A DNA stretch of 64,000 bases. Source: SB15 sp964639245. Lineage in GTDB: Bacteria > Chloroflexota > Anaerolineae > Aggregatilineales > J027. Under the pieces are notes generated by a model, which searched no databases, had not been told where the DNA came from, and saw only the letters and a program-made list of their open reading frames with translations. The number at the start of each line of letters is the position of its first letter. The stretch's first letter is position 1. The stretch spans positions 682,001-746,000 of the forward strand of contig CAZXCU010000001.1 in assembly GCA_964639245.1 (NCBI GenBank), written 5' to 3'. Made by a program: the position numbers and the translations under genes. Of the stretch, positions 31,178 through 38,380 are shown piece after piece.

Positions 31178-31804
31178 GTCGATTTCGGCAACTTGTTTAA
31201 GAAAGTTTTTTACTTTATCAAAAACAGGCGAATCAAAATTCCAATAACCTGCCTGACTTGCTACACCCACACTGGGTTTATCAGGCTCAGGGCGAGATGC
31301 TAAGAACGCATGGATTTTTGCTTTTGGCAGAACAACTTCTCGATGTTCGATTCCTACGTTTTTTAAGCACTCGAAATATTGATTGATACATTCAGCGACG
31401 TTTTTTTCGACGGATGCTAAGCACAAATCTTCGAGCATCCGCCCTGTACCTTCGTTATCAGGCGGCATAATCATGATAAGTATCTTTGGCTTTTCATTGG
31501 TTTTAGGTGTTGGCTCAAGGATTTTCTGAGGAACGGGCCAATCAAATTCTTGTAGGGAATCACAAATGCTTGTGAAGGCACTTTCCGCGCTCTCATCTGC
31601 ATCTCGGATAATCCCAATACTTTTAATTTCGCTAAAACCAGACTGACTCATCAAATCTTTTATTTTTTGACGAAAAGAATATTTTCCCACCTCCCTGAGT
31701 TGGATAGTATTTATTCCTATGTGCTTGAGAAATTCGTCGAAAAAATTTACTTCGTCCTTTCCTTCAACTAGCAACATGCACGGCTTCTCAATTGCCTGTG
31801 CCAT
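31175..31804 (-). CDS. DUF3226 TOPRIM-like protein, partner of the ATPase
   Basis: The 209-residue protein shows a TOPRIM-type catalytic layout. CMLLVEGKDEVNFFDEFL holds the metal-binding Glu, and IKSIGIIRDADESAESAF holds the D-x-D. MPPDNEGTGRMLEDLCL and LPKAKIHAFLASRPEP, then AGYWNFDSPVFD, complete the DUF3226 pattern. TOPRIM domains cut or rejoin nucleic acid. The start codon overlaps the stop of the ATPase gene (TAATG), so the two are coexpressed in near-equal amounts. The order ATPase then TOPRIM matches OLD-family nucleases split into two chains, and PARIS (AriA/AriB) or AbiL-type defence pairs. The defence role is inferred from this layout only. Confidence 0.8.
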   Translation of the reverse strand: MAQAIEKPCMLLVEGKDEVNFFDEFLKHIGINTIQLREVGKYSFRQKIKDLMSQSGFSEIKSIGIIRDADESAESAFTSICDSLQEFDWPVPQKILEPTPKTNEKPKILIMIMPPDNEGTGRMLEDLCLASVEKNVAECINQYFECLKNVGIEHREVVLPKAKIHAFLASRPEPDKPSVGVASQAGYWNFDSPVFDKVKNFLKQVAEID

Positions 31805-32904
31805 TACCGCACCTCGAGGTTGGATTCAAGCGACGATTCCAATGTTTCGGGATCATAGGTAACAGCCTGTATTTCCCCCGATTTTTTTCTATCCAAACGA
31901 TGATAGCGGAAATCATCATTGTTATTCTCATAAAACGCTTCTTTGGCAGCGTTGATGCACTCTAAACTGTGGGTGGTAGCAAAAATTTGGACATTGAACT
32001 CACGCGCAGCTTTGCCAATTGCCCGCCATACATCGGGTAATACAGAATAATGCAAGCCGTTTTCAATCTCATCAATCAGAACCACACCACCATTAGCATT
32101 ACCAATAGCTAAAATGAAACTCGCTATGCGGTCAACCCCTTCTCCTAAAGAGAGAAGAGGGATTGGTTCATTTAATCCAATTTCAGTATATATTATGGGG
32201 AAACCACTATATGATAAAAGAAGAAGTTCGTTTAGTCTTGGTTCAATTAGCCTTAGAGTATCTATAACTAATTGATCGCGTCTTTTTATCTTTAAATTAC
32301 TAAATTTACCAGCATTCTCTTCTTCAGAAATTTTTTTCCTAGCTTTGATGAAAAACATATCCACTACAGGTTTAGGTAAAAACTTATCAAGTACCACACG
32401 GCCTTCTTGTTGGAAAACGTGGTATGGACGTGTTTGATAAGTTACTTTAAGCACTTGCTTGCCTTGAAAAGATGTATCGAAACTTGTTGGTATCAAGCCT
32501 AAGTTATCCTGTTCTTTCTCGTACAGTTCTGCATCAAAATATATCATCTGTAATTGTGTTTCTGTGTTTGAGTTAGATTTATTCTTGTTATTACTTAAAA
32601 ATCTTATATTCTTAGAAACATCTAAGTCATTAAAAAGAACATTCCACTGCGGTAGTTGTCGAGGACGTACATATCTAAAAATCGCATCAGTATGTTCTGA
32701 TATTTCTTCAACACGCAATAAAGCCTCTTGAGAGAAGTTTCCTGAGTGAATAAATAAAGCCTCCAAAATGCTGGTTTTGCCTGTGTTGTTTTTCCCTGCG
32801 ATTAAATTTACACGGGCTAAATCCTTGAGTTCAAGGTGTTCAAACCCCCGAAAATTCTGGATGCTGAATGAGGTATACATTGGTTCTGCTTTCGTATTCA
32901 ACAA
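31804..32904 (-). CDS. ABC-type AAA_15/AAA_21 ATPase, OLD-like
   Basis: The 366-residue ATPase opens with FSIQNFRGFEHLELKDLARV, standard for OLD/RecF-like ATPases. Walker A is GKNNTGKTSILEAL, the signature-like LLSLGEGVDRIASFILAI follows, Walker B is GGVVLIDEIENGLHYSVLPD, and the switch His is in FATTHSLECINA. There is no TOPRIM domain in this chain; the next gene supplies it. Residues ~110-250, between Walker A and the signature, are AT-rich in base use and look less conserved, as expected for the sensing insert of OLD-type ATPases. Met9 at 32880 is an alternative start. It is divergent from the GNAT gene. Confidence 0.85.
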   Translation of the reverse strand: MLNTKAEPMYTSFSIQNFRGFEHLELKDLARVNLIAGKNNTGKTSILEALFIHSGNFSQEALLRVEEISEHTDAIFRYVRPRQLPQWNVLFNDLDVSKNIRFLSNNKNKSNSNTETQLQMIYFDAELYEKEQDNLGLIPTSFDTSFQGKQVLKVTYQTRPYHVFQQEGRVVLDKFLPKPVVDMFFIKARKKISEEENAGKFSNLKIKRRDQLVIDTLRLIEPRLNELLLLSYSGFPIIYTEIGLNEPIPLLSLGEGVDRIASFILAIGNANGGVVLIDEIENGLHYSVLPDVWRAIGKAAREFNVQIFATTHSLECINAAKEAFYENNNDDFRYHRLDRKKSGEIQAVTYDPETLESSLESNLEVR

Positions 32905-32943
32905 GGCTTATACTTCTATTATAACTGGTGAAAGGAAATTTGA

Positions 32944-33495
32944 TTGGATACACCAACCCAGACTGATGGGCCGATCGTGCTGGTACGGCCTGAACAACCG
33001 CCGATGTTTGAAGCTGTTTATGCCGTTCATGCGCTGGCATTTGAACGGGACGATGAAGCGGTGCTGGTGGAAAAACTGCGCCAGACAGAAGCCTTTAACC
33101 CGCGACTCTCGTTGGTGGCGCTGCGGGATGGCATTGTGGTGGGGCATGTCCTGTTTTATCCGGTGACGATTGCAATGCCCGATGGCAACACTGCGCAGGC
33201 GATGGGCTTGGGGCCAATCGGGGTACTGCCGGAACATCAAAATATCGGCATTGGCGAGGCGCTCATCTGGCAGGGATTTGAATTTTGCCGCAAAGAAAAA
33301 GAATATGCGCTGGTGGTACTCGGCAACCCGAAATATTACGGGCGGTTTGGCTTCAGAGCGTCCAGCGAATTTGGCTTGAAATGTATGTACGATGTACCGC
33401 AAGATGCGTTCATGGCCTGCGAACTTAAATCAGGCGCATGGGAAGGCGTGACGGGCATCGTGAAATATCATCCCGCGTTTGATGAAACGGCATAG
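32944..33495 (+). CDS. GNAT family N-acetyltransferase (YhbS-like)
   Basis: The 183-residue enzyme starts at TTG 32944 with AAAGGAAA upstream. The acetyl-CoA-binding motif appears as LGPIGVLPEHQNIGIGEALI, a Q-x-x-G-I-G variant of Q/R-x-x-G-x-G/A. NPKYYGRFGFRASSEFGLKC matches YhbS-type acetyltransferases. These proteins transfer acetyl from acetyl-CoA to amines; the acceptor is unknown. The gene is 39 nt from the divergent ATPase gene, and a TATTATAAC stretch between them may hold its -10 box. Confidence 0.85.
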   Translation: MDTPTQTDGPIVLVRPEQPPMFEAVYAVHALAFERDDEAVLVEKLRQTEAFNPRLSLVALRDGIVVGHVLFYPVTIAMPDGNTAQAMGLGPIGVLPEHQNIGIGEALIWQGFEFCRKEKEYALVVLGNPKYYGRFGFRASSEFGLKCMYDVPQDAFMACELKSGAWEGVTGIVKYHPAFDETA

Positions 33496-33513
33496 CAGTT
33501 GACTGCTGCTATT

Positions 33514-33541
33514 TTGACCTTGAACAAAAGTTCTATATAAT
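33514..33541 (+). promoter_or_regulatory. Promoter of the DinB-like gene at 33564
   Basis: TTGACC (33514-33519) and TATAAT (33536-33541) are spaced 16 nt. The predicted start point near 33549 leaves a leader of about 15 nt that includes AGAAGAAAG. Confidence 0.6.
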
Positions 33542-33563
33542 AAGGTTAAAATAGAAGAAAGTC

Positions 33564-34037
33564 ATGTTTATGATACATCCTGAATTATTGGCGGGCGGTT
33601 TTGAGCGAAATACATGGGTGCTGCATCAGCAGATCGACGGGCTAACCCACGAGGAAAGCCTTCTGCAATTGCCGTTTCGTGGGAACTGCTTAAATTGGGT
33701 TGTCGGACACATTGTTGAAAATCGCAATCGTGTGTTGGCGCTGGTCAATTTGCCTCCCCTGTGGACAGAGGAACGCTATAAAACGGGTGCAGATCCGATT
33801 ACGGAGGATTCACAGGCACTTCGTTTTGAGGCGTTAATGGATTATCTTGACCGTTCTTCTACGCAAGTTGGGGAAGGGATTCGTCAGTTGGCGCTGGAGG
33901 ACATCGAAAAAGTCGTGACGGACAACGGGCGCACCTTGGGTCAAGGACTGCTGGGGCTGTACTGGCACGAAACCTATCATATTGGACAAACCGAACTCCT
34001 CCGTCAACTGGCAGGCAAAAATGATGCTATCTTTTAA
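33564..34037 (+). CDS. DinB superfamily metal-binding protein
   Basis: The 157-residue four-helix protein has the three histidines of the DinB/YfiT metal site: one in NWVVGHIVENRNRVL, near residue 48, and two in YWHETYHIGQTELLRQLAGK, near residue 134. DinB-like enzymes include thiol transferases and damage-induced proteins, most with unknown substrates. It is a shorter single-domain relative of the MDMPI-type protein at 5848. ATG 33570, two codons downstream, is an alternative start. Confidence 0.8.
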   Translation: MFMIHPELLAGGFERNTWVLHQQIDGLTHEESLLQLPFRGNCLNWVVGHIVENRNRVLALVNLPPLWTEERYKTGADPITEDSQALRFEALMDYLDRSSTQVGEGIRQLALEDIEKVVTDNGRTLGQGLLGLYWHETYHIGQTELLRQLAGKNDAIF

Positions 34038-34039
34038 AA

Positions 34040-34074
34040 TTGAACAGGGGGCTTGTCGGTGGCCCCCTGTTCAA
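34040..34074. terminator. Strong hairpin between convergent genes (E2 and DinB)
   Basis: TTGAACAGGGGGC (34040-34052) and GCCCCCTGTTCAA (34062-34074) form a perfect 13-bp GC-rich stem with a 9-nt loop. Reading the minus strand, after the E2 gene, the stem is followed by TTTT. On the plus strand the U-tract is poor. It terminates the dehydrogenase operon and probably blocks antisense readthrough as well. Confidence 0.75.
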
Positions 34075-34094
34075 CGTTTGGACTTGAGTAAAAC

Positions 34095-35405
34095 CTAGCG
34101 CTCAGGCCAGTTTTCAAGGGAATTTTTCATCGTCATCATGAATCCGTCGGCGGTTGCCCCGTCTGCGACCCGATGGTCAAAGGTGAGGCTGATATAACAG
34201 CAGGGACGGATGGCAATGGCATCATTAATCACTTTGACCCGTTTTTCCATCATGCCTACGCCAACAATCGCACTTTGCGGTTGATTGATAATCGGGGTCG
34301 CAAAAATGCCGCCGGACACACCGTGATTGGTCAAGGTAATCGTGCCGCCTTTGATGTCATCGGCGGAAAGCTGTTTGTTCCGCGCACGCTGCGCCAAGTC
34401 ATTCACCTGTGCAGCAAGCCCGACCAGATTTAAACGCTCCGCATTTTTGATAACAGGGACAATCAAACCGTTGTCCAGCGCAACCGCCATTCCCACATGC
34501 ACTTGATGATGCAGGTAAATGCCATCGTCCGTCCACTGGCTGTTGATGATGGGATAGACTTGGCAGGCCGACACAATCGCCGAGACAAAATAGGCGGTGA
34601 GGGTTAAATTGATGCCTTGCTTACCAAGTTGCGATTTGTGGGTGTTGAGATGGGCAAGCACGGCGGTCAAATCGGCTTCAAAAACGGTGGTCACATGCGG
34701 TGCGGTGTGCAATTTGGATTGTACCATATGATCAGCAATGGCACGGCGCATGGTAGAAAGCTGCATAAGTTCGCCCGGGACACCCTGCGGAATCGGTTCA
34801 ACCGGAATAGCGCGGGGTGGTGTGGAAACAACCGGGGCAGGAGGTTGTACGGCGCGGGGAGCAGGCATTGGTTCGTCTTCGAACCCGCCATCCGTCGGTT
34901 TGAACAAATCGCCCGACCCCGGACGTTCCCAGGGCGGCAAGTCAGAGTCTTGCGGTTGATTTTCTAAATACTGTTCCACATCTTTTTTCGTAACCCGCCC
35001 GCCCTGACCTGTGCCTTGAATTTTTTGAAGATCAACGTTGTGTTCGCTAACCATGCGGGCAACCACCGGACTTAAACGGGTGGATTGTTTTTCTTCGCGG
35101 GAGATTTCTGCCGGATGAATTTCCGATTTTCCGTTGCCGTGATGGGGAGCATCCGCTGTTTTTTCGCCGGGTTGCCCGATGAGACATAAGAGTGTGCCTG
35201 CATCGACGGTTGACCCCGCTTCTACATAAATTTCGAGAATCGTTCCCGCCGCCGGTGCGGGAATCTCACTGTCTACTTTGTCGGTGGAGACTTCCAGCAG
35301 GGCTTCATATTCGGCTACCTTGTCACCGACATCTTTGAGCCACTTGCTGACTGTGCCTTCGACCACCGATTCGCCCAACTGGGGCATGACTACTTTGGTT
35401 GCCAT
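34095..35405 (-). CDS. 2-oxoacid dehydrogenase E2 (dihydrolipoamide acyltransferase)
   Basis: The 436-residue core enzyme of a 2-oxoacid dehydrogenase complex moves an acyl group from lipoyl to CoA. The single lipoyl domain carries EVSTDKVDSEIPAP (lipoylated K43). The peripheral-subunit-binding domain is RLSPVVARMVSEHNVDLQKI, around residues 115-150. A Pro-rich linker follows. The catalytic domain ends with the active-site TFDHRVADGATADGF, His near residue 409. It is the third gene of the E1alpha-E1beta-E2 operon. The module sequence fits branched-chain or pyruvate/acetoin types, and sequence alone does not separate them. Confidence 0.93.
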   Translation of the reverse strand: MATKVVMPQLGESVVEGTVSKWLKDVGDKVAEYEALLEVSTDKVDSEIPAPAAGTILEIYVEAGSTVDAGTLLCLIGQPGEKTADAPHHGNGKSEIHPAEISREEKQSTRLSPVVARMVSEHNVDLQKIQGTGQGGRVTKKDVEQYLENQPQDSDLPPWERPGSGDLFKPTDGGFEDEPMPAPRAVQPPAPVVSTPPRAIPVEPIPQGVPGELMQLSTMRRAIADHMVQSKLHTAPHVTTVFEADLTAVLAHLNTHKSQLGKQGINLTLTAYFVSAIVSACQVYPIINSQWTDDGIYLHHQVHVGMAVALDNGLIVPVIKNAERLNLVGLAAQVNDLAQRARNKQLSADDIKGGTITLTNHGVSGGIFATPIINQPQSAIVGVGMMEKRVKVINDAIAIRPCCYISLTFDHRVADGATADGFMMTMKNSLENWPER

Positions 35406-35413
35406 CTACCCTC

Positions 35414-36412
35414 CTAATAAGCGGCTAATTCGCGGATTGCATGGGCGATTTTGGTCGGGTTGACCATGAAAAATTCTTGCATGGGATGGCTAAAAGGCAC
35501 GGCGGGAACATCCGGCCCGCACAGGCGCATAATCGGCGCGTCCATGTATTCAAAACCATCGCTTGCCAGAATCGCGGCAATTTCCGCCCCGTAGCCCATT
35601 GTCAGATTATCTTCGTGGACGACCAGCGCTTTACCCGTTTTCTTAAAAGTCCGCAAAATGGTATTTTTATCCACAGGCAGCAACGTTCGCAAATCGACCA
35701 CTTCGGCTTCAATGCCATCTGTCTGGGCGACCCGTTCGGCGGCTTGCACCGCATAATGGCACATCATCCCATAAGCATACACGGTGACATCGCTGCCTTC
35801 ACGGGCAATCCGCGCTTCTCCGATAGGAACGGTATAGTCTTCTTCGGGAACTTGACCTTTGATAAGACGGTAGCCTTTTTTGGTTTCAAAAAACAAAACC
35901 GGATTGGGGTCACGAACGGCACTTTTAATCAAACCTTTCGCATCGTAGGGCGTAGAGGGAATGACAACTTTGAGACCGGGAACATGGGCAAACAGCGCTT
36001 CCACACTCTGGCTGTGATACAATGCCCCGCCCACCCCCCCGCCATAGGGAGCGCGAATGACCATCGGAACCTGCCATGTGCCACCGGAGCGATAGTACAT
36101 GCGTGCCGCTTCGTTCATGATTTGATTCATCGCAGGATGAATAAAATCGGCAAATTGGATTTCGCAAATGGGGCGTAAATCCGCCAGCGCCGCGCCAATG
36201 CCAATCCCCACAATCGAAAGTTCGGCAAGTGGGCTGTCCACGACACGACTCTCGCCGTATTTTTCGTATAAACCCTGTGTCACACGGAAAACTCCGCCGC
36301 GCTGTCCAACATCTTCCCCCGTGATGAACACCCGCGGGTCTCGCGCCATTTCTTCATCCATGCCCTGACGGATGGCTTCTAACAAATTCATTTCAGGCAT
36401 CTGGCTTATCAC
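35414..36412 (-). CDS. 2-oxoacid dehydrogenase E1 beta subunit
   Basis: The 332-residue subunit is the second half of the thiamine diphosphate-dependent E1. ITGEDVGQRGGVFRVTQGLY is the signature of E1 beta, with the catalytic Glu in the expected position. SPLAELSIVGIGIGAAL, RSGGTWQVPMVIRAPYGGGV and VPSTPYDAKGLIKSAVRDPN also match. The C-terminus (ALVVHEDNLTMGYGAEIAAI) is the transketolase C-terminal domain. ATGA overlap with E1 alpha upstream and an 8-nt gap to E2 show one operon. Confidence 0.94.
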   Translation of the reverse strand: MISQMPEMNLLEAIRQGMDEEMARDPRVFITGEDVGQRGGVFRVTQGLYEKYGESRVVDSPLAELSIVGIGIGAALADLRPICEIQFADFIHPAMNQIMNEAARMYYRSGGTWQVPMVIRAPYGGGVGGALYHSQSVEALFAHVPGLKVVIPSTPYDAKGLIKSAVRDPNPVLFFETKKGYRLIKGQVPEEDYTVPIGEARIAREGSDVTVYAYGMMCHYAVQAAERVAQTDGIEAEVVDLRTLLPVDKNTILRTFKKTGKALVVHEDNLTMGYGAEIAAILASDGFEYMDAPIMRLCGPDVPAVPFSHPMQEFFMVNPTKIAHAIRELAAY

Positions 36413-37473
36413 TCCGCATACACAGGGGCTAGCGCCGCTTCGCCGGGGGGATAGGGACGTTCTTCGGCGGCACGCTGGGCTTCATCCACCATCTGACGGG
36501 CGCGTTTGTCATACTCTTCAATCATATCGTTGGTTAAATAGCCATGTTGGGTGAGTTCAGTTGCAAGGCGCAAAAGCGGGTCTTTGTCGCGCCACGCATC
36601 GACTTCTTTACGGTCACGGTAGGTTCTGTCGTCGTCATCGGAACTGTGTGGGGTCATACGGTATGTTTTGGCTTCAATCAGGGTTGCACCTTCCCCCCGA
36701 TAGGCTTTTTTTACTGCATAGTGCATCACATCGTAACAGGCTAAGGTGTCGTTCCCATCCACAATGATGCCTTCTACCCCATATCCATTGGCGCGGTCTG
36801 CGACATTTGCCACCGCCATTTGTTTTTCGATGGGAACTGAAATCGCATAATGATTATTTTGAATAATACATATGAAGGGCAATTTATGAATGCCTGCCCA
36901 GTTCATTGCCTCGTGCCATTCGCCCTGACTGGTGGAACCTTCGCCCAAGCAGGTGAGGGCAAGACGCGGTTGGCTGGCATCCTGCGGGTCTTGCAACCCT
37001 TGTTCAAGCCGATATTTAATGGCAAAGGCCAACCCCGCCGCGTGTGGGACTTGGGTGGCAACGGGCGAACCGGTGGACACCACATGAAATTGTTTTGCGC
37101 CAAAATGACTGGGCATCTGGCGGGCTTTGGAAGAAATTTCCCCTTCTTTTCCATACAGGCTAATCATGAAATCTTCGGCAGTTACCCCCGCGCACATAAC
37201 AAGCGCTAAATCCCGATAGTATGGCACGAGGTAATCTACACCGATATTGATGGCATAGGCCGCGCCAATTTGAATCGCTTCTTGCCCGATGGCAGAAATG
37301 TGAAAGGGAATTTTGCCTTGCCGATGAATCATCCATGCGCGTTCATCCACGCGGCGGCTGAGGGTCATTTTCCAGTACATTTCCAGCAGCGTTTCGCGGG
37401 AAAGAGAGTCGGATGGGCGGTCATGAGTCGCGGTGCGCCCATTCCTCATCGTCGTGATTGTGTTTTTCGCCAT
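36409..37473 (-). CDS. 2-oxoacid dehydrogenase E1 alpha subunit
   Basis: The product has 354 residues from ATG 37473. An upstream start at 37551 would overlap the likely promoter. The subunit binds thiamine diphosphate with E1 beta and decarboxylates a 2-oxoacid. The ThDP motif runs from CLGEGSTSQGEWHEAMNWAG to IIQNNHYAISVP. MTPHSSDDDDRTYR is the conserved phosphorylation-loop region of branched-chain and acetoin E1 alpha proteins. IPFHISAIGQEAIQIG and MPSHFGAKQFHVVSTGSPVA are also typical. The branched-chain/acetoin type is favoured. No E3 (lipoamide dehydrogenase) gene is in the window. Confidence 0.93.
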   Translation of the reverse strand: MAKNTITTMRNGRTATHDRPSDSLSRETLLEMYWKMTLSRRVDERAWMIHRQGKIPFHISAIGQEAIQIGAAYAINIGVDYLVPYYRDLALVMCAGVTAEDFMISLYGKEGEISSKARQMPSHFGAKQFHVVSTGSPVATQVPHAAGLAFAIKYRLEQGLQDPQDASQPRLALTCLGEGSTSQGEWHEAMNWAGIHKLPFICIIQNNHYAISVPIEKQMAVANVADRANGYGVEGIIVDGNDTLACYDVMHYAVKKAYRGEGATLIEAKTYRMTPHSSDDDDRTYRDRKEVDAWRDKDPLLRLATELTQHGYLTNDMIEEYDKRARQMVDEAQRAAEERPYPPGEAALAPVYAE

Positions 37474-37523
37474 AAAATTGTCCCAATCAAATTTGGTAGA
37501 TTTGCACAAAACACCTGCTGGTA

Positions 37524-37551
37524 TTATTACAGCATCCGCGCTGCTCTGCAA
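37524..37551 (-). promoter_or_regulatory. Promoter of the 2-oxoacid dehydrogenase operon
   Basis: On the minus strand TTGCAG (37551-37546) and TAATAA (37529-37524) are separated by 16 nt. A start near 37517 would leave a leader of about 44 nt before the E1 alpha ATG at 37473. Confidence 0.45.
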
Positions 37552-37611
37552 TCAGCAAGGGGGAAATGTCTGTAAGCTAGCTCTATTACAAAGGGGGAAA
37601 TTTAGCAAATT

Positions 37612-37773
37612 TTAAGGATTCGGTGGTCTGCCCGACCCAAAAAAGGTGTGCCAGAGGTCGAGTAAAGTTTCTTTAATATTCTGATTCGCCAGCATGGAGG
37701 TGTATAGGACGACTGCAAAGATACAGAAAATAGTCACGATGATGACAACGACAAGGTAAAGCTGAATATCCAT
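37612..37773 (-). CDS. Tiny single-span membrane protein (53 residues)
   Basis: ATG 37773 opens a 53-codon frame. The first ~24 residues are a hydrophobic helix (MDIQLYLVVVIIVTIFCIFA), followed by a short polar tail (NIKETLLDLWHTFFGSG) that ends in Pro-rich RPPNP. TACATT (37785-37780) lies 6 nt before the ATG, so the message may be leaderless, and there is no Shine-Dalgarno sequence. It sits in the 463-nt gap between the E1 alpha start and the plus-strand gene at 37937. It could be a regulatory small protein or a chance frame. I recognise no family. Confidence 0.45.
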   Translation of the reverse strand: MDIQLYLVVVIIVTIFCIFAVVLYTSMLANQNIKETLLDLWHTFFGSGRPPNP

Positions 37774-37936
37774 ATTTGAAATGTAGCATTTTTAAGGGGT
37801 TTATTCAATTAACTTCAAAGGAGGATGAATTCTGCAAAAACTGAAAAATATCTTAATTTTCTCTCTGTTCAATCTATTTTTATATTCCTACCCTATAATA
37901 ATTGAACGAGTTTGCTCATGAAGGGCAGGATATTCC

Positions 37937-38353
37937 ATGGTATATCAAATACAATTACTTAACAAAAATCTTGTTTTTATTGAGTGGCACGCTTTTCCTG
38001 ATGAAAAACAAGCGCTGCAATATATTCAAGATATTCAGGGTCTGTTGGATGAAGCGGAGCAACCCCTCTATTTTTTGTCTGATTTAAGAAAGGGCTATAT
38101 CATCCAAGCGCACATCATCCGCAAATTGAGCCAGTTCACCCAACATCCGAAGTTTGGAGGGGCAACCAGTATCAGCCGAAATGATGCTATCAATCCGATT
38201 CTCCGCCTCTGGAAACTTTTCTCCAGCAATAAAAATACCAGTGATACATGGACAAACCTTGAGGATGCGGTTCAGTATCTTGAAACGCTTAAACCCGGTT
38301 TGATGCAGGGAATTGATTGGCAGCAAGTCATGAATGAACCTGCCAGTCGTTAA
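37937..38353 (+). CDS. Hypothetical protein, possibly STAS-like
   Basis: I do not recognise this 138-residue protein with certainty. There is no signal peptide. An N-terminal strand pair (MVYQIQLLNKNLVFIEWHAF), a helix (EKQALQYIQDIQGLLDEA), the strand PLYFLSDLRKG, a helix (AHIIRKLSQFTQHPKFGG), a short strand and a C-terminal helix recall the alternating pattern of STAS/SpoIIAA-like proteins. That resemblance is an inference. A TATAAT box lies about 40 nt upstream, and AAGGGCAGG serves as ribosome site. The AT-rich stretch 37790-37900 before it holds no other feature that I can support. Confidence 0.6.
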   Translation: MVYQIQLLNKNLVFIEWHAFPDEKQALQYIQDIQGLLDEAEQPLYFLSDLRKGYIIQAHIIRKLSQFTQHPKFGGATSISRNDAINPILRLWKLFSSNKNTSDTWTNLEDAVQYLETLKPGLMQGIDWQQVMNEPASR

Positions 38354-38380
38354 GATGGGGCAGCTAAAACTGCCCGGCGC

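Noticed and set aside
30458..32904. Uma2 gene as part of the ATPase/TOPRIM system
   Set aside because: It is convergent, separated by repeats and belongs to a family that is scattered singly in such genomes.
35441..36178. Plus-strand open frame opposite E1 beta
   Set aside because: It is a shadow of the E1 beta reading frame.
34095..37473. Missing lipoamide dehydrogenase (E3) as a defect
   Set aside because: E3 is often shared between complexes and encoded elsewhere. Absence within one window is not evidence of a defective complex.
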